Shown piece after piece: positions 7,101 through 13,768 of a stretch of DNA of 13,915 nucleotides. The notes below the pieces were generated by a model. The model was not told where the DNA came from. It made no database searches and saw only the letters and a list, made by a program, of their open reading frames with translations. Source of the stretch: Myxococcales bacterium (GTDB lineage Bacteria > Myxococcota > Myxococcia > Myxococcales > Myxococcaceae). The position numbers were made by a program, and so were the translations under genes. The first letter of the stretch is position 1; each line of letters begins with the position of its first letter. The stretch spans positions 1 to 13,915 of the forward strand of contig PMBV01000239.1 of NCBI GenBank assembly GCA_003153055.1, given 5' to 3'.

Positions 7101-9870
7101 CGCCTTCACCTCGCACTGGTGCGAGCCCGTGGCCAGGAGCGAGGAGCACTTCGCCCTCGGGCTCCGGCACTGCCTCGAGGCTGGCGACCTTCTCCACGCG
7201 AGCTACTGCATCGGGCTGGGGACGCTGTACCGCATTCACGCGGGTCGAGACCTCGAGGCGCTTCGCGCCGACCTCCCGGCATTGTTCAAGATGGTCGACC
7301 GCATAGGCGACGTCACCAATCGAGCGCTGTTGACCCTCGCCAGCAGGTTCATCGCCTCGCTCTCGGGGCCATCGCCTCGACCGGGGAGCCTCGACGGTGA
7401 GGGCATCGAGGACGCGACGCTCAATGCCGCCAACAAGACGTCGCGCGCCTGGCTCCTCATGCTTCGGATCGTCGCCCGGTTCCATGCAGGTGAGTTCTCC
7501 TCGGTCCTCGAGGCGGCCTCGGGAGAGAAGCCCCTCCTGGGGCTGATCAGCATCGTCGACTTCGAATTCTACGCCGGGCTCGCCCACGCGGCCCTCGCCC
7601 GACAGACCACGGGAGCCGAGCGTGACCACCACGTCGAGCACCTCGAGCAACACCTCGTGCCCCTGAGGAAATGGGCAACCCTGTGCCCCGAGAACCACGC
7701 GCACCGGCTGGCGTTGCTGACCGCTGAGCTGGCCGACCTTCGAGGCGACGTGGCCACCGCCCTGGACCGCTACGAGGAGGCGATCGAGGGCGCGCGCAGC
7801 CAGGGGTTCCTCCAGAATCACGCCGTGGCCTGCGAGCTGTACGGCGCCTTTCACCTGAGAGCTGGGCGAGCCCGCGCCGCCCGACCGTCCCTCGTCGACG
7901 CGGTGCGAGCCTACGAGCGCTGGGGCGCCACCGCCAAGGCCAAGCGACTGGTCGACCAGCACGCCTCACTCGATCTCCTGAGCGGCGTGGAGTCACCTCA
8001 GGACGCCTCGACGGCCAAGCGCACCACGAAGCTGCCGACCATTGGCCGCGGCAGCTCCTTGACGCTCGACCTCGAGTCGGCGATGCGGGCGACCCAGGCC
8101 ATCGCCAGCGAGCTCGAGTCGGACAAGCTCCTCGACCGGCTCCTCCGCATCGTGGTGGAGAACGCGGGAGCCCAGCGGGGAGTGCTCCTTCGTCCGAGCG
8201 CTGGAGAGTTGCTCATCGAGGCGGTGCGAACGGTGGAGCCAGACGAGGTTCGCCTGAGGCTCGGAGGGCGGCTCTCGGACACCGTCGAGGCCCCGGCTCA
8301 CCTGGTTCGATACGTGGCGCGCACCCGCGAGACCGTGGTGTCGAGCGACGCCGCTATCGACCCCACCTTCGAAGGTGACGCCTACCTCAAGCAGCGGGCC
8401 CCCAAGAGCGTGCTCTGCCTGCCCTTGCTGCACCAGGGTCAGCTCATCGCCGTGCTGTACCTCGAGAACGCGAGCACCCCCCACGTCTTCAGCCCGACCC
8501 GGGTGACCCGCATTCAGTTCCTCGCCGCCCACGCCGCGTCGGCGCTGGAGAACTCCAGGCTCTTCGAGGAGGTCCAGGGGGCCAGGCGCGAGCTTGAGAG
8601 CCGAGTGGAGGCGCGAACCAAGGAGCTGAGCCGGAGGAACAGCGACCTCCGGGGCGTGCTCGATGCCGTGAGCCAGGGGCTGGTGACGATCGATCGCGAC
8701 GGCCGCGTGGAGGGCGAGGTGTCGGCGAAGGCCATGGCCTGGTTCGGACCGATCGTGCAAGGCGGAGCGTGGGCCGAGGCGCTGGCTCGCATCGACCCTG
8801 ACTTCTCCCAGGCCTTCACCGCTCGACTGGCCCAGCTCAAGGACGGCACGGCAACGCTCCAGGCCGACGCCGAGCGGCTGCCCCGGCGGCTCACCATCAA
8901 GGGGCGAACGCTCAGCCTCGAGCTCCGGCCGGTCGGGGGCTGGGCTGGGTGGACCCGGCTGTTGGTGGTCGCCTCCGACGTCACCGACGAAGAGCGCCAG
9001 AAGCAGCTCGAGCTCGAGCTCCGTCACGCGCAGAAGCTCGAGTCGGTGGGACAGCTCGCGGCGGGCATCGCCCATGAAATCAACACCCCGGCGCAGTTCG
9101 TCGGCGACAGTCTCTCGTTCCTGGCGGACAGCTTCCGCGACGTGCAGCAGGTGCTGGCGGCCTATCGCCAAGCGGTGGGTGCGCTGCCGCTGACCCCCGA
9201 GGCCACGGCGGCACGGGAGGCCCTCGCGCGCACCGAGGAGGCGGCGGATCTCGCGTTCGTCGAGGAGCAGGCGACTCCGGCTTTCGAGCGCGCCCAAGAC
9301 GGCATCTCACGCATCGCCACGCTGGTGGGCGCGATGAAGGAGTTCGCCCACCCGGATCGCCGCGAGAAGAGCGGCGCCGACCTCAACCGGGCCCTGCGGA
9401 ACACCCTCACCATCGCCCACAACGAATACAAGACCGTGGCCGAGGTCGAGACCGAGCTGGGGGAGCTCCCTCTGGTGATGTGTCATTTGAGCGACATGAA
9501 CCAAGTCTTCTTGAACCTGCTCATCAACGCAGCCCAGGCGGTCGCCGACACCGTCGGGCACACTGGCAAGAAGGGCCGGATCGTCGTGCGAACCAAGCAG
9601 GAGGCTGGCTCGGTGCGCATCTCGATCGAGGACTCTGGCTGTGGCATCCCCGAGGCGATACGAGACCGAATCTTCGACCCGTTCTTCACCACCAAGGAGG
9701 TGGGGAGAGGAAGCGGCCAGGGCCTCGCCATCGCTCGATCGATCGTGGTCGACAAACACGGAGGCACCTTGACGTTCGAGAGCACCGTGGGCAAGGGCAC
9801 CACCTTCACCGTGGTGCTGCCGGTGGGCACCACCGTTGGACAGGACCTCGCCCGCCCTCTCGCGGCGTGA
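4159..9870 (+). CDS. Ser/Thr kinase - AAA ATPase - GAF - sensor histidine kinase fusion (1903 aa)
   Basis: Start ATG 4159 is chosen because AAGGGTGGAG ends 2 nt before it and MIELPDYRFEEQVY is the usual family beginning. Residues 1-275 are a PknB-like kinase: Lys36 (VVVK), catalytic Asp128 in HKDLKP, DFG at 146-148, SPEQTGRM at 174-181; position 133 is His where Asn is expected. Residues 298-700 are an AAA_16-like ATPase with Walker A GPSGVGKS (327-334) and Walker B LVLFLDDVQW (452-461). About 700-1280 are helical TPR-like repeats. About 1300-1465 are a GAF domain, then a coiled linker and a degenerate PAS-like domain (about 1495-1610). The histidine kinase has H-box AAGIAHEINTP (phospho-acceptor His1639), an N-box NLLINAAQA, G1 DSGCGIP, F-box FDPFFTTK and G2 GRGSGQGLA. 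No membrane helix or receiver domain is present, so it is a soluble kinase needing a separate response regulator. This is a known myxobacterial and cyanobacterial architecture; the signal is unknown. Confidence 0.93.
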   Translation: MIELPDYRFEEQVYASAATVVSRAKRARDGLRVVVKQPRDECPRREAIERLRREFAILERLRIPQVARAISLEPVGSSIALVLEDSDGEPVDAAAQRPGFDSTQLVRVALAISRAVHAIHEKGVIHKDLKPAHMLLEPSGAVTLIDFGISIDLRDARRPAVDPDLLEGTLAYISPEQTGRMSRTVDQRSDLYSLGISLFELATGQRPFQSTDALELVHAHIAKTPPRADAVRPGTPAVLASIIDKLLAKVPEDRYQTAAGLIWDLERCLRELEASGTLRPFELGERDLSDRLQLPRKIYGRELALRRLEAAFEQVRVGNTRLLLLAGPSGVGKSAVVHHLRQQARAPRGHFVSGKFDQLRSSTPYPALSEACRALMRALLREPAEGLASRREALLGALGANAAVVADVVPELELIVGPQPRPPPLGPAEAQGRFEQAMERFFGAVVTADAPLVLFLDDVQWADAPSLRLLRRIVTAPGHRPLLVLAAYRDNEVSTLQPLFFELKQLEKEAPGVVATLHLGPLALEDVTQLAADTLHREPSEVGPLTKVLFEKTHGNPFHLGQFLQAIHRDGLLRPDPSQRRWVWDLEGIEARRATDNVIELVLERLRALPLAAQRVLSVAACFGHQLDADTLAQVAELEPGELAIGLEASLREGMLLPLADGQEGPNARFQFLHDRVQQAAYALIDESQRQLVHLKVGRRLRLNLGSAPTDGQLYAVAQQMNRGLAHLDDPEERLWLAELDLSCAKKAQASAATAIALELLDRALELASEHPLIGFPAHLAKAECEYLNGDHAKAFASIDFLDARATHLVDRVAAANLRILVLTSLGRFEEACRVSATTLRLLGLEIPDPDDKPGLGQAIGAEFGALQGELGAREVSALCRLPEMTDPAHLATLDVLSRTIPPAYQENQALMVLAVLKGVRLSLAHGAGDATPFFLAQYAIAHMAITGDLKAAFGFARTAVDLGHSRHNPAAMGPAHFLFAAFTSHWCEPVARSEEHFALGLRHCLEAGDLLHASYCIGLGTLYRIHAGRDLEALRADLPALFKMVDRIGDVTNRALLTLASRFIASLSGPSPRPGSLDGEGIEDATLNAANKTSRAWLLMLRIVARFHAGEFSSVLEAASGEKPLLGLISIVDFEFYAGLAHAALARQTTGAERDHHVEHLEQHLVPLRKWATLCPENHAHRLALLTAELADLRGDVATALDRYEEAIEGARSQGFLQNHAVACELYGAFHLRAGRARAARPSLVDAVRAYERWGATAKAKRLVDQHASLDLLSGVESPQDASTAKRTTKLPTIGRGSSLTLDLESAMRATQAIASELESDKLLDRLLRIVVENAGAQRGVLLRPSAGELLIEAVRTVEPDEVRLRLGGRLSDTVEAPAHLVRYVARTRETVVSSDAAIDPTFEGDAYLKQRAPKSVLCLPLLHQGQLIAVLYLENASTPHVFSPTRVTRIQFLAAHAASALENSRLFEEVQGARRELESRVEARTKELSRRNSDLRGVLDAVSQGLVTIDRDGRVEGEVSAKAMAWFGPIVQGGAWAEALARIDPDFSQAFTARLAQLKDGTATLQADAERLPRRLTIKGRTLSLELRPVGGWAGWTRLLVVASDVTDEERQKQLELELRHAQKLESVGQLAAGIAHEINTPAQFVGDSLSFLADSFRDVQQVLAAYRQAVGALPLTPEATAAREALARTEEAADLAFVEEQATPAFERAQDGISRIATLVGAMKEFAHPDRREKSGADLNRALRNTLTIAHNEYKTVAEVETELGELPLVMCHLSDMNQVFLNLLINAAQAVADTVGHTGKKGRIVVRTKQEAGSVRISIEDSGCGIPEAIRDRIFDPFFTTKEVGRGSGQGLAIARSIVVDKHGGTLTFESTVGKGTTFTVVLPVGTTVGQDLARPLAA

Positions 9871-9884
9871 GCCCCGCCGAAGTG

Positions 9885-11069
9885 CTACCGGTCCTTCTGC
9901 GCGGCAACGAGTGATTTGAGCGTTCCGCCGATGAGTACCAGGAACTGGGCGAGGAACTTTTCAAGCCGGCCGATCTCGTCGGCCCGGGCGTCAGGCGCGA
10001 TGCCTGGGTCGAGGTCGAAGTCGCCGCCTGCGACGCGCAGCGAGAGCTCCTCGAGTTTCTCACCCATCGCGGCCAGCCGACGAAACACGAGCCGATCGAG
10101 CACCAGCCACACGGCCACCGAGAGGAGCAAGACCAGAACGAGGGCGATGACCAACGACCCCAAACGAGCCGCCGCCACGGCCGCGTTCAGCTCGGTGATG
10201 TCTCGGAGCACGAACACCGCTCCCGCGGACGCGCCGGTGGCGTCCTGAATGCGAAAGAGACCTCGCATCAGCACTCTGTCGCCCACCTTGAGCTCCTCGA
10301 GCACCAGCCCTTCCTCAGGGAGCTGCTCGAGGTCACCGCCATACTCGAGAATCTTCTCGTCCTTGGTGGTGGTCTGGGCCACGACCACGTCTGGTCTGTC
10401 GCCCCAGTTATTCGTGAGCCCCAGCGCCGCACGGGTGGAGCCCCAGTCTTCTGCCTTGAGGTGCTTCTTCAGCAGAAGCACGCCGAGATCGAAGCCGGTC
10501 TGCTCCTTGAGCCGGCTGGAGAACGCCCCGATCTCCTCACCGAGCTCGAGGTAGCCGATGGTCCCTGCCTCTCCGGTGATCGGCCGGACGGTGCGGAGCA
10601 CGAACCCCGTCTTCCCCAGCTCGAGGCCGGCGGCGAGCCTCTGGGCCTTCATCGCGTCTCGGAGGGTCGCCCGCTCGACGAGGTCATCAAACTGCGCCGG
10701 CTTCGACATGCGAAGGACGATGCGCCGCTCGAGGTTGATGAAGTTCATGTGCGTCACCCCGAAGTTCCTGACCAGCTCAGGGTAGGTCCGCTGCGCCTCG
10801 ACCAGCAGCCGATCGCGATCCTTCTCGGCGTAGGCCGCGACCAGGGCCGAGGAGCGAACCAGCACCTCGCCGGTGGCCCCCAGCTTCGCCACGTCGCCGC
10901 TCACCAGACTCGCGAACGCGGCCTGAGCGTTCTTGAGCGACTGCCGGGCCATCGTTTGCATGTTGCGGTCGAAGGCCCGTGCCACCGAGACGCCGACCCC
11001 GACGGTCACGGAACAGACCCCCAGCAGGACGAGCGCGATGACCTTCGCGCGAATCGAAAGTTCGTTCAT
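9885..11069 (-). CDS. dCache-HAMP membrane sensor lacking an output domain
   Basis: 394 aa. TM1 is at about 9-30, a periplasmic region at 31-300, TM2 at 304-326 and a HAMP domain at about 327-380 (DEIGRLEKF signature from 364). The periplasmic part has the double-Cache look of two-component sensors: FGVTHMNFINLERRIVLRMS, then GLELGKTGFVLRTVRPITGE and GTIGYLELGEE (dCache_3-like, from memory). The protein stops about 14 residues after HAMP, so no histidine kinase, MCP, GGDEF or phosphatase module follows. The start has AGGAGA 5 nt upstream, and this SD overlaps the TAG stop of the 69-aa gene, so the two are translationally linked. The stop is 14 bp from the stop of the convergent kinase. It must signal through a partner protein or form a dimer with another sensor. 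Confidence 0.85.
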   Translation of the reverse strand: MNELSIRAKVIALVLLGVCSVTVGVGVSVARAFDRNMQTMARQSLKNAQAAFASLVSGDVAKLGATGEVLVRSSALVAAYAEKDRDRLLVEAQRTYPELVRNFGVTHMNFINLERRIVLRMSKPAQFDDLVERATLRDAMKAQRLAAGLELGKTGFVLRTVRPITGEAGTIGYLELGEEIGAFSSRLKEQTGFDLGVLLLKKHLKAEDWGSTRAALGLTNNWGDRPDVVVAQTTTKDEKILEYGGDLEQLPEEGLVLEELKVGDRVLMRGLFRIQDATGASAGAVFVLRDITELNAAVAAARLGSLVIALVLVLLLSVAVWLVLDRLVFRRLAAMGEKLEELSLRVAGGDFDLDPGIAPDARADEIGRLEKFLAQFLVLIGGTLKSLVAAQKDR

Positions 11070-11074
11070 CGCAG

Positions 11075-11080
11075 TCTCCT
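11075..11080 (-). promoter_or_regulatory. SD AGGAGA overlapping the stop of the 69-aa gene
   Basis: Read on the minus strand, cTAGGAGActgcgATG merges the upstream stop codon with the SD of the sensor gene. Ribosomes ending on the small gene would sit on the sensor's start site, so production of the two is probably linked. Confidence 0.6.
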
Positions 11081-11288
11081 AGAGTTCTTTCCCGAGAACG
11101 GCGCGGACCGCCGCCTTGAGCGCGGCGAGCTTGATCGGATCCTCAGGGCCCTTCTCGGGAATCGTCGAGAGCACGAACCCCGCCTTCATGGAGATCTGCC
11201 CCTTGGCTTGGAAGAACTCCTTGTTCACCTTGCCCGATTGCCTGATGAGGTCATCCACCCTCGAAATGGCGTCGTACAGCAGGCTCAT
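11079..11288 (-). CDS. 69-aa unrecognised protein coupled to the membrane sensor
   Basis: The ORF has an excellent SD (AGGAGG, 11297-11302, 8 nt before ATG) and sits 9 bp ahead of the sensor with a stop/SD overlap, so it is very probably a real gene. The product is soluble, with an N-terminal amphipathic helix (YDAISRVDDLIRQSG), a central segment QISMKAGFVLSTIPEKG and a C-terminal helix DPIKLAALKAAVRAVLGKEL. There are no Cys, no membrane segment and no known motif. I do not recognise a family. Given the tight pairing it may be a cytoplasmic adaptor or regulator of the sensor; that role is inference only. Confidence 0.75.
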   Translation of the reverse strand: MSLLYDAISRVDDLIRQSGKVNKEFFQAKGQISMKAGFVLSTIPEKGPEDPIKLAALKAAVRAVLGKEL

Positions 11289-11291
11289 GGT

Positions 11292-11340
11292 GCCCCCCTC
11301 CTGTTGTTCGTGCGCGAGCCATCATTGGATAACAGGGGGC
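11292..11340 (-). promoter_or_regulatory. Hairpin burying the SD of the 69-aa gene
   Basis: On the minus-strand transcript, GCCCCCUGUU (from 11340 to 11331), just after the phospholipase D stop, can pair with AACAGGAGGGGGGC (11305 to 11292), which contains the AGGAGG SD. The core is UGUU with AACA and CC with GG, then three more G-C pairs past a bulged A, giving about 9 bp. The loop is about 25 nt. There is no U-tract, so this is not an intrinsic terminator. It is better explained as a translation-control stem or chance pairing of a G-rich SD. Confidence 0.4.
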
Positions 11341-11343
11341 GCG

Positions 11344-12531
11344 TCACTTCTCAGCGGAGCGAGCCCGAACGCCCACATCGACTGACCTTTGAACACCATG
11401 CTGCTCAGGGGACCCTCGCCGGTGCGGACCAGGTCGCGTCCTTCGACCGAGGAGGCGGCTCAACAGCCCGGCTGCCCGCGCCACGAGCAAGCCAAGCGGG
11501 TCGAGCACCCATCGCTGGAGCCGCGAGCTCGCGTCGACTTTGGTCACGGTGCGGGAGCCAGCGAAGCGGCTCTCGATCCACGCTTCACCTCGAGCGACGA
11601 CAGCGCGGTTGTCCACCTCGACCAGGGCTTCGAGGTTGGCGAGCGAGAAGGGGTCGAGGTTGAAGCTCCCCACGAGGAGGCACCGCCCGTCGACCGTCGC
11701 GACCTTGGCGTGCAGCACCGAGCCACTCCACTCGTGAATGATGACCCCGGCCTTGAGGAGGCGATGATACAGCGACCGGGTCGCGGCTCGAGCGAAGGGC
11801 ACATCGCTTTGGCCGGCGAGCAAGAGGCGAACCTGAACGCCTCGCCGGGCGGCCGCGGTGATGGCCCGCACGAGCCGTCGATCGGGGAGAAAGTAGCCGT
11901 GCGCCACGTGGATGCGATCGCGCGCCCCCTCGAACGCCTTGAGGTAGCGGCGACGCAGGCGCCACCCTCCTCCGACGCCACAGAGCAAGATGCTCAGCGA
12001 GCCCTCCCCCAGCCGATGCGGTTCCCGTCGAATCATCTGCCCCAGCCGAGCGCACGCTGGCCCAGTAATCTCCAACCCCAGGTCGGCCCACGCCACCCGA
12101 GCGCCATCAGCGACGTTCTCATCGCCGATGTTGATGCCTCCGATGAAGGCCACCTCGTCATCCACGAGGAGGATCTTGCGATGGTTTCTCCCGAACCGGC
12201 CGATGAGCACCGCGCGGAGCCGGTTGTAGATCGTGACGTCGCAGCCGCCAACGCGGAGCGCCGCGGCGACCGCGCGCCCTCCGAGGGCCGAGCCCCAACC
12301 ATCGATCACCACCTCCACCCGCGCGCCGCGACCCTGCGCCTCCACCAGCGCAGCGATGAACAGCGCCCCCACGCCCGATGGGGCAAAGGCATACACCTCG
12401 AGGTGAACGGTTCGCTTGGCGCGGTTGATGGCCAGGAGCATCCTGGGGTACGCGTCTGCCCCGCCGTCGAGCAGCACCACCGATTCCGCCAGGGGCGCTG
12501 CCTTCACGACGGTCGGGCAGTCCACGTTCAT
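11344..12531 (-). CDS. Cardiolipin-synthase-like phospholipase D family protein
   Basis: 395 aa from ATG 12531. The frame extends to 12831 but that part overlaps the zinc-ribbon gene and lacks family features; GGAG about 13 nt upstream is a weak SD. Two HKD motifs are complete: His117/Lys119/Asp124 in NHRKILLVDD, followed by GGINIGDE, and His274/Lys276/Asp281 in LHAKVATVDG, followed by GSFNLDPFS. The early IDGWGS and LEVYAF segments are typical of ClsB-type enzymes, which move phosphatidyl groups to make cardiolipin. It has no N-terminal membrane helices, like ClsB and unlike ClsA. A C-terminal amphipathic helix (about 341-361) with a basic Arg-rich tail could hold it to the membrane. It lies 43 bp after the zinc-ribbon gene, probably in one operon. 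A nuclease or other PLD activity cannot be excluded. Confidence 0.88.
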   Translation of the reverse strand: MNVDCPTVVKAAPLAESVVLLDGGADAYPRMLLAINRAKRTVHLEVYAFAPSGVGALFIAALVEAQGRGARVEVVIDGWGSALGGRAVAAALRVGGCDVTIYNRLRAVLIGRFGRNHRKILLVDDEVAFIGGINIGDENVADGARVAWADLGLEITGPACARLGQMIRREPHRLGEGSLSILLCGVGGGWRLRRRYLKAFEGARDRIHVAHGYFLPDRRLVRAITAAARRGVQVRLLLAGQSDVPFARAATRSLYHRLLKAGVIIHEWSGSVLHAKVATVDGRCLLVGSFNLDPFSLANLEALVEVDNRAVVARGEAWIESRFAGSRTVTKVDASSRLQRWVLDPLGLLVARAAGLLSRLLGRRTRPGPHRRGSPEQHGVQRSVDVGVRARSAEK

Positions 12532-12574
12532 CGCACGCCGCGCTCCGGGCTCACGACGGCATCCATTCGAGACC

Positions 12575-12859
12575 TCATGAGGCCCGAGCGCCCTGCGGGG
12601 GCGTGAGCTTGGTCCAACAGGTGCTGCAGATGGTGGCCGCCCGCATGCCGATGCTCCCGCAGACAGGACAGACGCGGGTTTCGGGCTCGGGCCCCAGCGC
12701 CAGTTGCTGAACCAGATCAGCAAAGGAGGCAGCGAGCCCACTGGGGGTGGCCTTCTCGTCTGGCTTGGGTAGAAGTGACAGCTCGTGCTCGATGGTCGCC
12801 AGCGTCGCGCGAAGTCGCGATCGAGCAGCATCTGGACCTTCGTATTCTGTGTTGCTCAT
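12575..12859 (-). CDS. Small zinc-ribbon protein (94 aa)
   Basis: 94 aa. Its ATG overlaps the pirin stop (ATGA), with a strong SD AAGGAGGTG at 12864-12872 inside the last pirin codons. Residues 1-60 are helical and charged (SRLRATLATIEHELSLLPKP). Residues 64-81 hold CPVC-x10-CSTC, a four-Cys zinc ribbon (Cys64, 67, 78, 81), followed by WTKLTPP. No catalytic motif is visible; it is probably a cytoplasmic zinc-binding adaptor or a small DNA/protein-binding factor. I do not recognise a named family. It sits between pirin and the cardiolipin-synthase-like gene. Confidence 0.8.
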   Translation of the reverse strand: MSNTEYEGPDAARSRLRATLATIEHELSLLPKPDEKATPSGLAASFADLVQQLALGPEPETRVCPVCGSIGMRAATICSTCWTKLTPPQGARAS

Positions 12860-13593
12860 GTGACACCTCCTTCATGGGAAGACTTCACTTTCGGTTCGCC
12901 GAGGTCGAGGAGCAGCACCTCGGCTTCTTCTTGAGCCGTGAACGAGACGGCGCGCTCGGTCACGAGGCCGGCACCATCACCCGTGCCGAGAACCTCGTCG
13001 CCCAGCATGACCTGACCCAGCACGACGTGAAGCCAGGCGCTGCGCCCGTTGGCGAGCTCATGGACCAGATGCTGGCCGCGATCGAGGATGGCGGAGTACA
13101 CGATGGCGTCCTGGTGGATTCGCAAAGAGCCCCTTCGGCCGTCGGGCGAGGCGATGACACGCAGCACCCCTCGACGCTCCGCGGCGGAGAACCGGCTCTG
13201 GGCGTGGCTGGGCTCGAGGTCGGCCTCGGCGGGGTGGAAGCACATCTGAAAGACGTGCGCCCAATCGGTGCGCGAGGCGTTGGTCTCGCTGTGCCTCAGG
13301 CCGTGGCCAGCCGTCATACGTTGGAACTCGCCCGCGTGGATCACGCCCGAGAGCCCCATCGAGTCTTCGTGGGACAGCGCGCCCTCGCGAACATAGGTGA
13401 TGATCTCCGAGTCTCGATGGGGGTGCCGCGCGGCCCCGCCCCCAGGTGGGAGCAGATCTTCATCGAGCGCCTCCAGGTGCCCAAAGCCCTTGGCGAACGG
13501 CGAAGCGCCGTCGCCTGGGAAGAAGGTGTGCCAGATCTCCTGCTTTCGCCGTCGCTCGAGGTGGCGCTCGGTCGCCCTGCGGACACTGATCAT
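12856..13593 (-). CDS. Pirin family bicupin protein
   Basis: 245 aa, the usual length for a YhhW-like pirin. The N-terminal cupin carries the metal-binding set His57 and His59 (RHPHRDSEIITYV), and His101 and Glu103 (LRHSETN), together with GALSHEDSMG. The C-terminal cupin (about 140-232) is the divergent second half. Pirins bind iron or another divalent metal; some have quercetin 2,3-dioxygenase activity and others act as redox-sensitive cofactors. The start ATG 13593 has GGAGGG 6 nt upstream. It is cytoplasmic and is the first gene of the leftward group, ending in an ATGA overlap with the zinc-ribbon gene. The metal ligands seem complete, so activity is plausible; the substrate is unknown. 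Confidence 0.92.
   Translation of the reverse strand: MISVRRATERHLERRRKQEIWHTFFPGDGASPFAKGFGHLEALDEDLLPPGGGAARHPHRDSEIITYVREGALSHEDSMGLSGVIHAGEFQRMTAGHGLRHSETNASRTDWAHVFQMCFHPAEADLEPSHAQSRFSAAERRGVLRVIASPDGRRGSLRIHQDAIVYSAILDRGQHLVHELANGRSAWLHVVLGQVMLGDEVLGTGDGAGLVTERAVSFTAQEEAEVLLLDLGEPKVKSSHEGGVT
12864..12872 (-). promoter_or_regulatory. SD AAGGAGGTG of the zinc-ribbon gene, inside the pirin gene
   Basis: A near-perfect anti-16S match whose GGAGG lies 6 nt before ATG 12859. It doubles as pirin codons for the final Glu-Gly-Gly-Val, and supports coupled expression. Confidence 0.65.
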
Positions 13594-13768
13594 CTCGGCC
13601 CTCCGACCTGCTTGCCCGCCCGCCGAGAGGACTGCCCAGCCCCGTCAAGAGCGATGAGCGCTCCCGACGCCGCGGGACCGTCGCCGGAGACGCGAGTCAG
13701 GGGGGGCCAACTCTCGGGGTTTCCATGTCTCTCCTACGTTCTTCCTGTGAGCCTCATCCCGGCCGACG
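13594..13768 (-). promoter_or_regulatory. Spacer between groEL and pirin, possible promoter region
   Basis: 175 bp. A 5-bp stem GAGCG-ATGAG-CGCTC (13649-13663) is present with no T-run on either side, so a groEL terminator is not evident. TTGACG (minus strand, 13648 to 13643) looks like a -35 box but has no AT-rich -10 at 17 bp. Nothing more can be supported. Confidence 0.25.

Noticed and set aside
3928..7962. 1344-codon open frame on the minus strand opposite the giant kinase and MBL genes
   Set aside because: It is rich in Glu/Gly/Arg/Val low-complexity sequence with no domain, has no SD, and mirrors the CTC/GAG codon bias of the real gene; it is an antisense shadow of high-GC coding DNA.
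7993..9297. 434-codon minus-strand frame opposite the GAF and histidine kinase region
   Set aside because: The opposite strand encodes clear GAF, PAS-like and histidine kinase motifs; this frame has none.
10461..12606. Two plus-strand frames of about 400 codons across the sensor and phospholipase D genes
   Set aside because: They lie opposite genes with clear HAMP and HKD motifs and show no recognisable domain of their own.
12532..12831. N-terminal extension of the phospholipase D frame
   Set aside because: It overlaps the zinc-ribbon gene almost completely and encodes no family feature; ATG 12531 leads directly into the conserved region.
13643..13648. TTGACG as a -35 box for the pirin operon
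   Set aside because: No AT-rich -10 element lies at the proper distance.
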